DNA of 64,000 nt from Cohnella laeviribosi DSM 21336 (GCF_000378425.1 NZ_KB899812.1:141683-205682); one strand, 5' to 3'. Numbered from the stretch's first letter, positions 44,062 through 53,372 are shown. The notes: generated by a model from the sequence alone, not told the origin. Translations and numbers: made by a program.

Positions 44062-45561
44062 TTATCCGATGTTCAACACGCTGCTAACCGCTCGTTTCCA
44101 TCCTGCGTAAAGGCGCTCTCTCCTATCCGGATCCATGGAAGGCTCATATGTTCGGCACCCTTTTTGCCGCGCCGGGATGTCAGCGGGAGATTCCCAAAAA
44201 CCGGTGCCGAGTCCTCCCATGTATACCGATCCCATCGCGGAAAGCTCGGCGACATCGGATTTGACGACCGTTTGCATCAGCAGGTCTGCCTGAAACTGCA
44301 TCAACGCCGCATTTTCGGAAGCGCCGCCGTCGGCCCGCAGCTCCCGAAGCCGGATGCCGGATTCGGACTGCATCAGCTCTACCGCGTCTCGCACCTGATA
44401 GGCGATGCTCTCCAATGCGGCCCGGATGATGTGCGCTTTGCCGGTACCCCGGTTCATGCCGACGATTGCCGCTCTGGCGTATGGATTCCAATAGGGGGCG
44501 CCGAGTCCGACAAACGCGGGAACCAGGTATACGCCTTCATTGTCCGGCGCCTGCGCAAGCAGCTGCTCCATCTCTTCGAACGTGCCGAACAGCCCCAGAT
44601 TGTCCCGCACCCATTTTAGGCTATCTCCGGAGGTGCGGATGACGGCTTCCAGCGCATAGGTGACTTTCCCCCGCATTCCCCAGGCGATGGCGGTCACAAG
44701 CCCGTTCCCTTTCCCTGTCGGCTCGTACTTCTCCCCTACGTTCATCAGCACCGACGTGCCGGTGCCGTACGTCGCTTTGGCCATGCCGGGCTGAAAACAA
44801 AATTGACCGTAAAGCGCGGCTTGGGAATCCCCGATAACGCCCGAAATCGGAATCCGCTCATCGAACAGCTCGGAATCTTCGGTATAACCGAATACGTCAT
44901 CGGAAAACTTCACTTCGGGGAGCAGTTCGCAAGGCACTCCGAACAAGCCGCACATCTCTTCATCCCATTGAAGGGTATGAATATTAAAGAGGGACGTGCG
45001 GCTGGCATTCGTAAAATCGGTGGCGTGAACGTTGCCGCACGTGAGCTTCCAGAGCAGCCAGCTGTCGATTGTTCCGGCCAGCAGCTTCCCCTCAGCGAGC
45101 TTCACGCGCGCGTCTTCCACGTGTTCCAAGATCCATGCCCATTTGGTTGCCGAGAAATAAGGGTCCAGCATCAGGCCCGTCTTGGCACGCACCGTTTCTT
45201 CATGTCCCAACGCTTTATACGCGGCGCAAACGTCGGCCGTCCGTTGGCATTGCCATACGATCGCGGGGTACACCGGCAGCCCGGTTTCCCGATCCCACAT
45301 GACGGCGGTCTCTCGCTGATTGGTGAGGGTAAGCGCGGCAAGCCGGCTGGGTCCGATACCGGCCAGCTCCAACGCCTGGCGAGCGGTTTTCTTGACATTG
45401 CTATAGATCTCCAACGGATCGTGCTCCACCCAACCGGGATGGGGGTACATCTGCTTGTGCCCGGTCGAGCTTCGCGCGACAATGCTTCCGGACTTGTCGA
45501 CAACGAGCGCTTTCGTGCCCGACGTGCTCTGGTCAATCGCCAATATATAGTCCTTATTCAT
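44062..45561 (-). CDS. FGGY-family carbohydrate kinase
   Basis: 499 residues. It opens with ILAIDQSTSGTKALVVD, has GVIGDSQAALYGQFCF, GTGTSVLMNVGEK and the C-terminal ADGGASENAALMQFQADLL. It is near glycerol kinase in length and pattern, but the operon context (isomerase, split transketolase) suits a ketopentose such as D-apulose. The ATG overlaps the stop of the transketolase C-terminal gene. Confidence 0.9.
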   Translation of the reverse strand: MNKDYILAIDQSTSGTKALVVDKSGSIVARSSTGHKQMYPHPGWVEHDPLEIYSNVKKTARQALELAGIGPSRLAALTLTNQRETAVMWDRETGLPVYPAIVWQCQRTADVCAAYKALGHEETVRAKTGLMLDPYFSATKWAWILEHVEDARVKLAEGKLLAGTIDSWLLWKLTCGNVHATDFTNASRTSLFNIHTLQWDEEMCGLFGVPCELLPEVKFSDDVFGYTEDSELFDERIPISGVIGDSQAALYGQFCFQPGMAKATYGTGTSVLMNVGEKYEPTGKGNGLVTAIAWGMRGKVTYALEAVIRTSGDSLKWVRDNLGLFGTFEEMEQLLAQAPDNEGVYLVPAFVGLGAPYWNPYARAAIVGMNRGTGKAHIIRAALESIAYQVRDAVELMQSESGIRLRELRADGGASENAALMQFQADLLMQTVVKSDVAELSAMGSVYMGGLGTGFWESPADIPARQKGCRTYEPSMDPDRRERLYAGWKRAVSSVLNIG

Positions 45562-46511
45562 TCGCGCCGCTCCTGCTTGCCGAGCATTTCAAGCGCAATC
45601 CGCTTGATGTTGTCCGCGCTGATGCCGTAGTGCGCGAACACTTCCGCCGTCTTTCCGGCGATGGCCGGTTCGTCCGGAATGCCGAGAATGCGCATCGGCA
45701 CCGGATGGTGCTGAGCGACGACTTCGGCCACTGCGGCACCAAGCCCTCCGAAAATGCTGTGCTCCTCAACGGTAATCATGTGTCCCGTTTCCCGTGCGGC
45801 CCGAATCACCGCTTCTTCGTCCAGCGGCTTGATCGTGTGCATGTTGATGACGCGGCAGGATATGCCTGCCTGCTTGAGCGCTTCTTCCGCGTCCAAGGCA
45901 ACCCGCACGGTTTCCCCGGCGGCGATGATCGTGATGTCCGATCCTTCGCGCATCGTCACCGCTTTCCCGATGACAAATTCGTAGTCGTCCGATTCATAGA
46001 CATCTTCCACGGGATTGCGGCCAATGCGGACATATACGCCTCCGACATGCTTCACGAGCGCTTCCGTCATTTTCTTGGTCTCGTGGCGATCGGCCGGCAG
46101 CATAACGGAAAGTCCCGGGATGGCCCGCGCCACCGCCAAATCCTGCAGCGAATGGTGCGACATGCCAAGCGCGCCGTAGCTGACGCCGCCGCTGATGCCG
46201 ATCAGCTTGACGTTGGTGGCGGAATACGCCACGTCCACCTTGATCTGTTCGATGCTGCGCATGCTCAGGAAGCAGGCCGGCGAGGTCACGAAAGGCTTTT
46301 TTCCGCTATGGGCAAGGCCTGCGGAAATGCCGACGATGTTCTGTTCCGCGATCCCGACCTCTACGAACTGCTCGGGGAACGCCTTGGCGAACGGCGCCAT
46401 CGCGGCCGAGCCGCGGGAATCGCTGGCAAGCACCACGATATCCCGGTCGTGGCGGGCCAGCTCCAACAACGTTTCACAGATGACCTGCCTGTTCGGTATG
46501 GTGTTCTTCAT
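45558..46511 (-). CDS. Transketolase-like C-terminal (pyrimidine-binding) subunit
   Basis: 317 residues. It matches the second half of a split transketolase: SRGSAAMAPFAKAFPEQFVE, GIAEQNIVGISAGLA, PGLSVMLPADRHETKKM and VEEHSIFGGLGAAVAEV. Glu in GIAEQN activates thiamine diphosphate. It works with the N-terminal half encoded just upstream. Split pairs of this kind are typical of non-pentose-phosphate sugar routes. Confidence 0.9.
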   Translation of the reverse strand: MKNTIPNRQVICETLLELARHDRDIVVLASDSRGSAAMAPFAKAFPEQFVEVGIAEQNIVGISAGLAHSGKKPFVTSPACFLSMRSIEQIKVDVAYSATNVKLIGISGGVSYGALGMSHHSLQDLAVARAIPGLSVMLPADRHETKKMTEALVKHVGGVYVRIGRNPVEDVYESDDYEFVIGKAVTMREGSDITIIAAGETVRVALDAEEALKQAGISCRVINMHTIKPLDEEAVIRAARETGHMITVEEHSIFGGLGAAVAEVVAQHHPVPMRILGIPDEPAIAGKTAEVFAHYGISADNIKRIALEMLGKQERRE

Positions 46512-46514
46512 GAT

Positions 46515-47360
46515 CTATTGCACCTGCTCTTCCTGCTTCAATTGGTCGAGGGCGGCCGAAAGCTCGGCTAGAGCTTTCTCAAGCTCCTCGTCGTTCGGCA
46601 CATGATGATGCCAGTGAGGCACGTTTTCGGCAAAGGATACGCCTTTGCCTTTGACGGTATTGGCCATGATCAGCGTCGGTTTGCCTGCAACTTCAGGGAC
46701 CGCTTCAAACGCTTCGATCAGCGAAGCCATGTCGTTGCCGTCGATAGACACGACATGCCAGCCGAACGCCTTCCACTTTTCCTCCAACGGCTCCAAACCC
46801 ATGACGTCTTCGGTCGAACCGCTGATCTGCAGCCGGTTCCGGTCGATAATGCCGACCAGATTATCCAGCTTGTAATGGGCGCCGGCCATCGCGGCTTCCC
46901 ATACCGAGCCTTCGGCCTGCTCGCCGTCGCCCATCAGGCAGAACACGCGATAGCTTTTGCCGTCCCTCTTTGCCGCAAGCGCCATACCGACGGAAATCGC
47001 CAGTCCGTGACCCAACGCTCCGGTGTTCATCTCGATACCCGGCACTTTGTTGTTGGGATGGCCGATCAGCCTCGTACCGAATTGGCTGTACGTTCCGAGC
47101 TCCTCTTTCGGGAAGAAGCCGAGATCGGCAAGAATGCACCAGAGCGACTCCACCGAGTGTCCCTTGCTGGCTATAAAGCGGTCCCTTTCCTCCCATTTCG
47201 GGTTGCGAGGGTCAATCTTCATCACGCGATAATAAAGAGCGGTCAAAATATCGGTATTGCTGAGCGAGCCTCCGGTGTGCCCGGTTTTGGCGCGATGGAT
47301 GATCTTCAGCAGGTCCATCCTGATTTGGATCGCTTTCGCTTTCAATTCCCTGATCTCCAT
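46515..47360 (-). CDS. Transketolase-like N-terminal (ThDP-binding) subunit
   Basis: 281 residues. The thiamine diphosphate motif runs from GDGEQAEGS to IIDRNRLQ; the phosphate-contacting GHTGGSLS is at the N-terminus and HGLAISVG-type GALGHGLA in the middle. Only 3 bases separate it from the C-terminal subunit gene. Confidence 0.92.
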   Translation of the reverse strand: MEIRELKAKAIQIRMDLLKIIHRAKTGHTGGSLSNTDILTALYYRVMKIDPRNPKWEERDRFIASKGHSVESLWCILADLGFFPKEELGTYSQFGTRLIGHPNNKVPGIEMNTGALGHGLAISVGMALAAKRDGKSYRVFCLMGDGEQAEGSVWEAAMAGAHYKLDNLVGIIDRNRLQISGSTEDVMGLEPLEEKWKAFGWHVVSIDGNDMASLIEAFEAVPEVAGKPTLIMANTVKGKGVSFAENVPHWHHHVPNDEELEKALAELSAALDQLKQEEQVQ

Positions 47361-47373
47361 AAGTCCTCCTTGT

Positions 47374-48807
47374 TCACAGGTCCTTGCCCCTCAGCCATGC
47401 CTGGATTTCGCTTTCCGTCGGATCGACCGGATCGGGCGTAAGCCCCGGAATATACTTGCACGCTTCATAAAGAGCGGGAATGACGTTCGCATGAATGCCG
47501 ACTGAATGATGCACGTACGGTCCCGTGACCAGCTTCTCTTCCCACAGCGGCCAGTCGTTCACTTCCACCCATACATAGGAGCCGCGTGTGTACGGTCCCC
47601 GGATGCCGCGGGCGCGGCCAAGGAACAGTTGGTATTCCCCGTGATCGCCGTCGAAACGCGCCAGCGTCATGCTGCCGCCTTTGATTTCCCCTTCATGCGT
47701 GCCCGGCGAATGATCGTCGAACAGGAAATGCTTGCGAAGCTTGGGTTTGTTCTCGACGGAGAGCGATACCGGGAAGTTGCCGCAGTGAAACAGCAACTCT
47801 CCGTTCGGGTTATCCGGGTGGCGGATCGTCAAATCGGCAAAAAACGTAGGCGCTTGGTTCATCGCGGCCGCCTGCACCATAACGGAGGTGATGGCTCCGT
47901 GAATGTCGGTTTCGCAGGTAACCGGAATTCGCTCGTCGGTCAGAATGGCATTTGCCAGGCAGGGCATAATCCCCATCGCCTCCTGCAGAGAGGACCAGCA
48001 TTGGATCGCAATCGCCGTACTGCCTGTTTGCTGCGCGTATTGCTTCATGGCCACTTTCAGCGAAGCCATGCGCTTCACATCGGCTTCGGTAACTTCGGAG
48101 TAGTCGAGCTTTTCCTTTATATAATCGATAGCTTCCTTGAGCTCCGCGGAGTTCCCCGATTCGATCCGCTTCGAGGCGCGCTGAATGTCGACAAGCGTAA
48201 TCGGATGGATTTCGATGCCGAACCGCTCCAGCAGCTCGCCTTCGTTGCATATCATCGTCCAGAACGAAGCCGGACGGGGCCCGATCTGAAGAATCCGCAG
48301 GCTGCGGAAGTGCCGAACCACGTTCGCGGCGGCGATAAAATTGGTGAATCCGCGTTCAAACACCGGATCGTCCACCCGGCTGTTCGTCACATAGGTGAAC
48401 GGCACATTGAAACGGCGCAGCACTTTGCCTGTGGCGAACAGGCCGCATTGCGTATCGCGCAGGCGCATGCCGTCTTCAAGCGGAGCCTCGTCGCGCGGCC
48501 CCCACAGCAGCACCGGTTTGCCAAGCGCTTTGCCGACGCGGGCCACGGTGTCTTCGGTGCCGAAATTGCAGTGCGGGAAAAAGACCGCATCGACGCCTTC
48601 TTTCTTGAACCGTTCGACAATCAGGTCGGCATGGATATGATCGTCGTACAAAAGCCCTTCGGGATTAAGACCTTCCAGATCCACAATCTCGATATCCAAA
48701 CCGAAGCTTTGAATTTTCTCCTTGATCATCACTTTGTACCTGAATGCGTCTTCGGCGCTGAACACGAATCGGCGCGTGGGCGCGTAGCCAAGTTTCAACT
48801 TTTTCAT
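47374..48807 (-). CDS. L-fucose isomerase-like sugar isomerase
   Basis: 477 residues. The fold of the fucose/arabinose isomerase group is shown by FFPHCNFGTEDTVARVGKA, QCWSSLQEAMGIMPC and the metal-binding region VTCETDIHGAITSVM. Late HHSVGIHAN supplies a further histidine. First in the operon. With the split transketolase and kinase it fits D-apiose isomerase in the transketolase-type apiose pathway; L-fucose is unlikely because no aldolase is encoded. Confidence 0.85.
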   Translation of the reverse strand: MKKLKLGYAPTRRFVFSAEDAFRYKVMIKEKIQSFGLDIEIVDLEGLNPEGLLYDDHIHADLIVERFKKEGVDAVFFPHCNFGTEDTVARVGKALGKPVLLWGPRDEAPLEDGMRLRDTQCGLFATGKVLRRFNVPFTYVTNSRVDDPVFERGFTNFIAAANVVRHFRSLRILQIGPRPASFWTMICNEGELLERFGIEIHPITLVDIQRASKRIESGNSAELKEAIDYIKEKLDYSEVTEADVKRMASLKVAMKQYAQQTGSTAIAIQCWSSLQEAMGIMPCLANAILTDERIPVTCETDIHGAITSVMVQAAAMNQAPTFFADLTIRHPDNPNGELLFHCGNFPVSLSVENKPKLRKHFLFDDHSPGTHEGEIKGGSMTLARFDGDHGEYQLFLGRARGIRGPYTRGSYVWVEVNDWPLWEEKLVTGPYVHHSVGIHANVIPALYEACKYIPGLTPDPVDPTESEIQAWLRGKDL

Positions 48808-48861
48808 CCCGTATTGCCTCCGTTTGCTGGGTTAAGCGGTCCTGCCGCCAATTGAGGACTC

Positions 48862-48877
48862 AAACAAACTAAACAAA
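48862..48877. repeat. Operator-like repeat, copy 1
   Basis: AAACAAACTAAACAAA; 15 of 16 bases match 49059-49074, on the other side of the promoter. Related CTAAACA units follow at about 48891. Confidence 0.45.
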
Positions 48878-48933
48878 AATTGAAAAACAACTAAACACAC
48901 CACGGTTTCGCCAATACACAACCACAAACCAAT

Positions 48934-48947
48934 TGTTTGCGTTTTCA
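48934..48947 (-). promoter_or_regulatory. cre site at the sugar operon start
   Basis: TGAAAACGCAAACA on the minus strand fits TGNAANCGNNNNCA and begins at the last base of the -10 box, so CcpA binding would block initiation. It overlaps a near-palindrome CAAACCAATTGTTTG (48925-48939). Confidence 0.7.
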
Positions 48948-48975
48948 TCCTATCACTCAATTTTATTTGTGTCAA
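48947..48975 (-). promoter_or_regulatory. Sigma-A promoter of the sugar operon
   Basis: TTGACA (48970-48975), 17 bases, TAGGAT (48947-48952) on the minus strand. Leader of about 135 bases to the isomerase start. Confidence 0.85.
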
Positions 48976-49001
48976 CTGTATTTTAGTTATAATTTTAGAT
49001 T

Positions 49002-49017
49002 TTGTTTATATAAACAA
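49002..49017. promoter_or_regulatory. Perfect palindrome upstream of the sugar promoter
   Basis: TTGTTTATATAAACAA is a perfect 16-bp palindrome about 27 bases before the -35 box; suited to a dimeric activator or repressor. Confidence 0.5.
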
Positions 49018-49058
49018 CAGTTCGGGTTCCCCTGTATTTTCAAGTAGTGAACTTAACT

Positions 49059-49074
49059 AAACAAACTAAATAAA
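49059..49074. repeat. Operator-like repeat, copy 2
   Basis: AAACAAACTAAATAAA, partner of 48862-48877 about 197 bases away. The spacing would allow DNA looping around the promoter. Confidence 0.45.
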
Positions 49075-49231
49075 GCGTGTCCGCGCAGGCAGAAATTCGT
49101 CCTGAACAGACACGCTTGTTGATCGTTTTTATTAAAAATGGATTAACCGGCAATGTAAACAAAGGCGTGAAACGTGTGGTCTTTGGGCGAAGAATCATTC
49201 GTATCCATACCGGGTTACTTCATGCTCAAAC

Positions 49232-49256
49232 CAAAAAAAGAGCGGAAACCGCTCTC
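49232..49256 (-). terminator. Terminator after the IclR gene
   Basis: AGAGCGG-TTT-CCGCTCT followed by seven T on the minus strand, 40 bases past the stop. Confidence 0.85.
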
Positions 49257-49296
49257 TAAACTTCTGTAATCAAGCCAACTTCAAGCAACGGCAAGA

Positions 49297-50046
49297 TTAT
49301 ATAAGCGCGCCCAACTTCTGCGAGATTTGCGACGCGGCTTCTTTCACATATTGAATCGTGGAGGAAACGACGTCATCGTTCAAACGGTGAATCGGTCCCG
49401 CCACCGATAAGCTCGCCACCACACGCTGCTGCGTATCGAGTATGGGGGCGGCCACGGCGAACGCGTCGGTGTCCACCTCGCCGAGCGTGATGCAGTAACC
49501 GTCTTTTCGGATTTGCTCAAGCTGCGCCAGCAGCGTCTGTTTGTTCGTTTCCGCCGGAAACATCTTCGACACTTCTTCGATCGTCTTTTCGCTCTCGAAA
49601 GCCAGCAGCGCCTTGCCCGAGGCTCCGGAGTACAGCGGCAGAACCCGGCCGTTCTCGATCGACATCCGGATCAGCCTGCGGCTTGTCACGTTCTCGATGC
49701 AAACCGCTTTGGAGCCGGCGCGGACAAACAAGACGGTCGTTTCGTTCGTGCGGTTCGTCAGTTCTTCCATCACCGGCCGCGCAATGGTCAGAAGTTCCCG
49801 TTCGATTTGCTGGGACAGGCTGCGCGCCAGATCGAATATCCTTAAGCCCAGCCCGATCCGCCCTCTGCCTTTGCGTTCCACGAAGCCGTTCTTAATGAGC
49901 GTTTGAATGAAGCGATACGCCGTGCTTTCCGGGATCGAGACCTTCTCGGCGATTTCGCTCACGGTAAGCGTCGACCTTGACTCCGCCAGCACGAATAAAA
50001 TATCAATCGCGCGGCCTAACGTTTGCGTTCCGCTCAAAATATACAC
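49297..50046 (-). CDS. IclR-family transcriptional regulator
   Basis: 249 residues. Winged HTH at about 27-65 (LTVSEIAEKVSIPESTAYRF) and an IclR effector domain (MSIENGRVLPLYSGASGKA, GYCITLGEVDTDAFAVAAP). It is last in the betaine-importer operon, followed by a terminator, so it most likely controls that operon and the lyase operon behind it. GTG start at 50046; TTG at 50037 is possible. Confidence 0.88.
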   Translation of the reverse strand: MYILSGTQTLGRAIDILFVLAESRSTLTVSEIAEKVSIPESTAYRFIQTLIKNGFVERKGRGRIGLGLRIFDLARSLSQQIERELLTIARPVMEELTNRTNETTVLFVRAGSKAVCIENVTSRRLIRMSIENGRVLPLYSGASGKALLAFESEKTIEEVSKMFPAETNKQTLLAQLEQIRKDGYCITLGEVDTDAFAVAAPILDTQQRVVASLSVAGPIHRLNDDVVSSTIQYVKEAASQISQKLGALI

Positions 50047-50085
50047 CCCAGAAAAAAACGATGGTCTGATAACGCCCTCATTATA

Positions 50086-50724
50086 TCACACCCGATGCTC
50101 GCCGCGCGCTTTTAACATCGCTCTCTTCTCCAATAAAAGCAAAACCTGGTTGGTCGCAACCGCTAGAGCCGATACGAACAGCGTTCCCCAGACAATCTTC
50201 GGCGCCGAGTTTTGATACAGCCCTTCGAACAAAACGACGCCGAGGCCGCCCGCGTTCACCCAAGCCGCAATCGTCGCGATGCCGATGACCGAGACCGATG
50301 CGACGCGGAGACCGCCAAGGATAACGGGCAGCGCAAGCGGGAGCTGGATCTTGTAAAACAACTGCCGATTGTTAAAACCCATGCCCCGTCCCGCTTCGAT
50401 GACCGCCGGATCGATGGACTGAAACCCGGAAATGACGCTCCGGACGAGAATAAGCTGGCTGTAGATGACCAGCGCAATGATGGCAGGCTTCGTCCCCAGG
50501 CCAACGAGAGGGATCAGCAGCGCGAACATGCCCAAGCTCGGAACGGCGTAGATGATGCCGAGCGCCGACATGACCGGAACGGAGATGCGCCGGTGGCGCG
50601 ACAAATAATAGCCGACCGGAAGCGCGATCAGCAGCGCGATCAGCAGCGAGACGAACGTCAGCACGAAATGCTCCGTAAGCAGCGTGAACAATTCGTCGTA
50701 ATGGTTGAGAAAATAGTCCATCAT
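50086..50724 (-). CDS. Betaine-type (OpuC/ProW) ABC transporter permease
   Basis: 212 residues with about six helices. Typical strings are GIIYAVPSLGMFALLIPLVG, VISGFQSIDPAVIEAGRGMG and AWVNAGGLGVVLFEGL. One of two permeases in a four-gene OpuCABCD-like importer. Eight bases downstream of the ATPase gene. Confidence 0.9.
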   Translation of the reverse strand: MMDYFLNHYDELFTLLTEHFVLTFVSLLIALLIALPVGYYLSRHRRISVPVMSALGIIYAVPSLGMFALLIPLVGLGTKPAIIALVIYSQLILVRSVISGFQSIDPAVIEAGRGMGFNNRQLFYKIQLPLALPVILGGLRVASVSVIGIATIAAWVNAGGLGVVLFEGLYQNSAPKIVWGTLFVSALAVATNQVLLLLEKRAMLKARGEHRV

Positions 50725-50731
50725 CGCTCCA

Positions 50732-51703
50732 TCACCCGCTGTTTGCCGTTTTGAGCTGCTCGAGCGTCACTTTGCCGACCGGCTTCTCCTCGCCGTTCAC
50801 GACGGCGACATAAGGAGCATCGTGCTGGAGCAGCTTTTGCAGGACCGTTCTTAAGCTGTCCTGGCCGCGCACGCGCGGAACGTTCTCCGTCCCCGCCGCC
50901 GCGTCCGCTTCCGTCCAGGCGAGCATATGATCCTCCGCCTTCATCAGTTGCAGCCGCTGGAACAAATCGTCGGCTTGAATGAGCCGTCTGACGAATTCGT
51001 TGGCCGGACGGGTTACGAGGTTCAGCGGCGTGTCGTACTGCTGGATCGAACCTTCGTTCATGACCACGATGCGGTCTCCCAGTTTGAAGGCCTCGTCTAC
51101 GTCGTGCGTGACGAATAGAATCGTTTTGCCGAGCTTCTTCTGGATTTCGAGAAAATCGTCCTGCAGCTTGGTGCGCGTAATCGCATCGATCGCGCCGAAC
51201 GGCTCGTCCATCAGCAGAACGGCCGGGTCGCCGGCCATCGCCCGGGCGATCCCGACGCGCTGCTGCTGCCCTCCGGAAAGCTGACGCGGATATCGCGTTT
51301 TATAGCTCGGCGGAAGATGGACGAGGTCCATCAAATAGTCGACGCGCTCGCTTATTTTGCGGCGGTCCCAGCCCAGGATGTTCGGAACCGTGGCGATGTT
51401 TTGCTCGATCGTCATATGCGGAAACAAGCCGACCTGCTGGATGACGTATCCGATGCTCCGCCTCAGCTCCGTTGCCGGCATCTCCCGAATGTTTTTGCCG
51501 AATAGCGAAATGGTGCCGGAGGTCGGCTCGATGATCCGGTTGACCATCTTCAGCAGCGTTGTCTTTCCCGACCCGGACGCGCCCAGGATCGTGACGAACG
51601 ACCCCTGCTCGATAACCAGGCTCGTTTCGTTTACGGAAGGCTTGGTTGCTTTCGGGAACGTTTTGGTCACCCGATCGAAGACGATCGCTTCTTTCTTCAT
51701 CAT
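50732..51703 (-). CDS. Betaine-type (OpuCA/ProV) ABC transporter ATPase
   Basis: 323 residues. Walker A GASGSGKTT, signature LSGGQQQRVGIARAM, Walker B VLLMDEPFGAID and switch VTHDVDEA are intact. A C-terminal CBS-like half (DSLRTVLQKLLQHDAPYVAV) is shorter than the usual CBS pair. ATG 51703 follows AGGAGTTGATTG. Confidence 0.92.
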   Translation of the reverse strand: MMKKEAIVFDRVTKTFPKATKPSVNETSLVIEQGSFVTILGASGSGKTTLLKMVNRIIEPTSGTISLFGKNIREMPATELRRSIGYVIQQVGLFPHMTIEQNIATVPNILGWDRRKISERVDYLMDLVHLPPSYKTRYPRQLSGGQQQRVGIARAMAGDPAVLLMDEPFGAIDAITRTKLQDDFLEIQKKLGKTILFVTHDVDEAFKLGDRIVVMNEGSIQQYDTPLNLVTRPANEFVRRLIQADDLFQRLQLMKAEDHMLAWTEADAAAGTENVPRVRGQDSLRTVLQKLLQHDAPYVAVVNGEEKPVGKVTLEQLKTANSG

Positions 51704-51768
51704 CAATCAACTCCTACAGGAGAAGTCTCCCCCGATAACGGAGGAGACCCGCGAATATCACGATTACC

Positions 51769-52674
51769 TTATTTCAGCAAGCCTTCTTTTTCCAAGAACG
51801 CCTTCGCTACTTCCTCGTACTCTTTTTTGTGAATGTCGACCTCGGCATTCAGGTTTTGAACGGTCTCGTTATCGAGCTTGGCGGACACTGCGTTGAGCAC
51901 TTCCGCGATCTTCGGATCTTTGTTCAGCACTTCCTCGCGGATAACCGGAGCGACGTAGTACGGAGGCCAGAACTTCTTGTCGTCCTCCAGCAGCACGAGG
52001 TCCTTGTTCGTCAAATCGCCGTCCGTCGTAAACCCGACGGTGACGTCCGCTTCCCCGTTCAGAATGACGCGGTATTTTACGCCGTAGTCGTACAGCTTGA
52101 TGCTTTTGAAGTCCATTTTGCCGTAGAAGTCGTTCAGTCCCTTCAGGCCGTCCTCGCGCTCTTCAAATTCGGGAACCGCGGCAAGCCTGAGCTCGGGCGC
52201 CAGCTTCGGCAGGTCGGAGATTTTGTACAGGTTGTACTTCTCAGCGACCTTCCTCGTCGTCACGAGGCCTTGCGAGTCGTTGGCGTTCGTCGGCTCGAGC
52301 CAGATGAGCTTGAACTTTTCTTTGTAGCCTTTGGACACTTCATCATAAACTTCCTTGGCGTCCGACTTCGGCGGAAGCTGAAGCACGTTGATCAGGCCGG
52401 TTCCGGTATATTCCGGATACATGTCGATATCGCCGTTCTTGAGCGCTTCGTGCGCAACGAGCGTGCCGCCGAGGTTGAGCTTTCGTTTGACCTTGTAGCC
52501 GGCGTTCTCCAGCGCGAGCGAGTACATTTCGCCCAGAATGAGCGATTCGGTAAAGTTTTTCGAGCCGACGGTAATTTCCGGCTTGTCCGACGAAGCGTTC
52601 TTCGATCCGCATGCGCTGACGACAAGCGCGGATGCCAGGATCAGGCCGGCCAGGGAGAATGCTTTTTTCTTCAT
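51769..52674 (-). CDS. Betaine-type (OpuCC/OpuAC family) binding lipoprotein
   Basis: 301 residues. Lipobox VSACGS. The binding fold has ITVGSKNFTESLILGEMYSL, GDIDMYPEYTGTGLINVL and ADVTVGFTTDGDL. Such proteins bind trimethylammonium compounds by an aromatic box. With the neighbouring lyase genes, ergothioneine (a histidine betaine) is a strong candidate ligand; choline, glycine betaine and carnitine are alternatives. Confidence 0.9.
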   Translation of the reverse strand: MKKKAFSLAGLILASALVVSACGSKNASSDKPEITVGSKNFTESLILGEMYSLALENAGYKVKRKLNLGGTLVAHEALKNGDIDMYPEYTGTGLINVLQLPPKSDAKEVYDEVSKGYKEKFKLIWLEPTNANDSQGLVTTRKVAEKYNLYKISDLPKLAPELRLAAVPEFEEREDGLKGLNDFYGKMDFKSIKLYDYGVKYRVILNGEADVTVGFTTDGDLTNKDLVLLEDDKKFWPPYYVAPVIREEVLNKDPKIAEVLNAVSAKLDNETVQNLNAEVDIHKKEYEEVAKAFLEKEGLLK

Positions 52675-52698
52675 GTTGGTTGACTTGCCCCTCTCAAG

Positions 52699-53343
52699 TT
52701 AGGATCTTTGAAACCGGGTTGCCGCTCTTTCGATTCCCGCAAATCCGACTTCGGACAGGATTGCCAGTATCGCGACGGGCACCGCTCCGACAAGCAGCAG
52801 CGAGAAATTGTACATTCCGAGACCGTTAATGATGAACGTCCCAAGTCCGCCTCCGCCGATAAAAGCGGCCAGTGTCGCGCTGGCCACCACTTCGACGGCC
52901 GCCGTCTTCAAACCGGAAAGCATGATGGGCATGGCGAGCGGAAATTCGATTTTGCGCAAAATCATGCCCGGTCCCATCCCCATGCCGGCCGCCGCTTCGA
53001 GGACGAAGGGTTCGATCCCGCGAAAGCCGATGTACGTATGGATGAGGATCGGCGGGCAGGCCAGGATGGTCAAGGCAACGAGCGCCGGCGCGAAGCCGGT
53101 TCCCATCAGCGGCAAGATGATGACGAGAATCGCCAAGCTCGGAATGACTCTCAGCGAATTGAACACGCCCATGATCGTGCCGGTCAACCATTGCTTCTTG
53201 GCGCACGCGATCCCGAGCGGAACGCAAATCGCCGTCGCGATGAGCAGGGCGAGCAGGCTGAGCGACAGATGGACGCGCACCGCTTCCCAGAACCTGTCGC
53301 CGTTGTTCAGCACGTACTCGTATGCCCCGGTCAGGACATCCAT
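52699..53343 (-). CDS. Betaine-type (OpuCB/ProW) ABC transporter permease
   Basis: 214 residues, about six helices. SLRVIPSLAILVIILPLMG, GIEPFVLEAAAGMGMGPGMI and AFIGGGGLGTFIINGLGM are family strings. First gene of the importer operon; ATG 53343 follows AAAGGAGGG. It pairs with the second permease at the end of the operon. Confidence 0.9.
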   Translation of the reverse strand: MDVLTGAYEYVLNNGDRFWEAVRVHLSLSLLALLIATAICVPLGIACAKKQWLTGTIMGVFNSLRVIPSLAILVIILPLMGTGFAPALVALTILACPPILIHTYIGFRGIEPFVLEAAAGMGMGPGMILRKIEFPLAMPIMLSGLKTAAVEVVASATLAAFIGGGGLGTFIINGLGMYNFSLLLVGAVPVAILAILSEVGFAGIERAATRFQRS

Positions 53344-53372
53344 CCGAATCCCTCCTTTCCAGCCTGTATAAT

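Larger units (their letters stand above)
48808..49231. other. Regulatory intergenic region of the sugar operon
   Basis: About 420 bases, AT-rich. It contains the promoter, a cre site, a 16-bp palindrome and two copies of AAACAAACTAAA(C/T)AAA. An open frame at 49077-49259 on the plus strand looks non-coding. Confidence 0.6.

Noticed and set aside
47506..48855. 449-codon plus-strand frame
   Set aside because: Antisense to the isomerase gene, which has recognisable metal motifs; no ribosome site and no domain.
49077..49259. 61-codon plus-strand frame upstream of the sugar operon
   Set aside because: It runs through the terminator hairpin of the IclR gene and has no ribosome site or family look.
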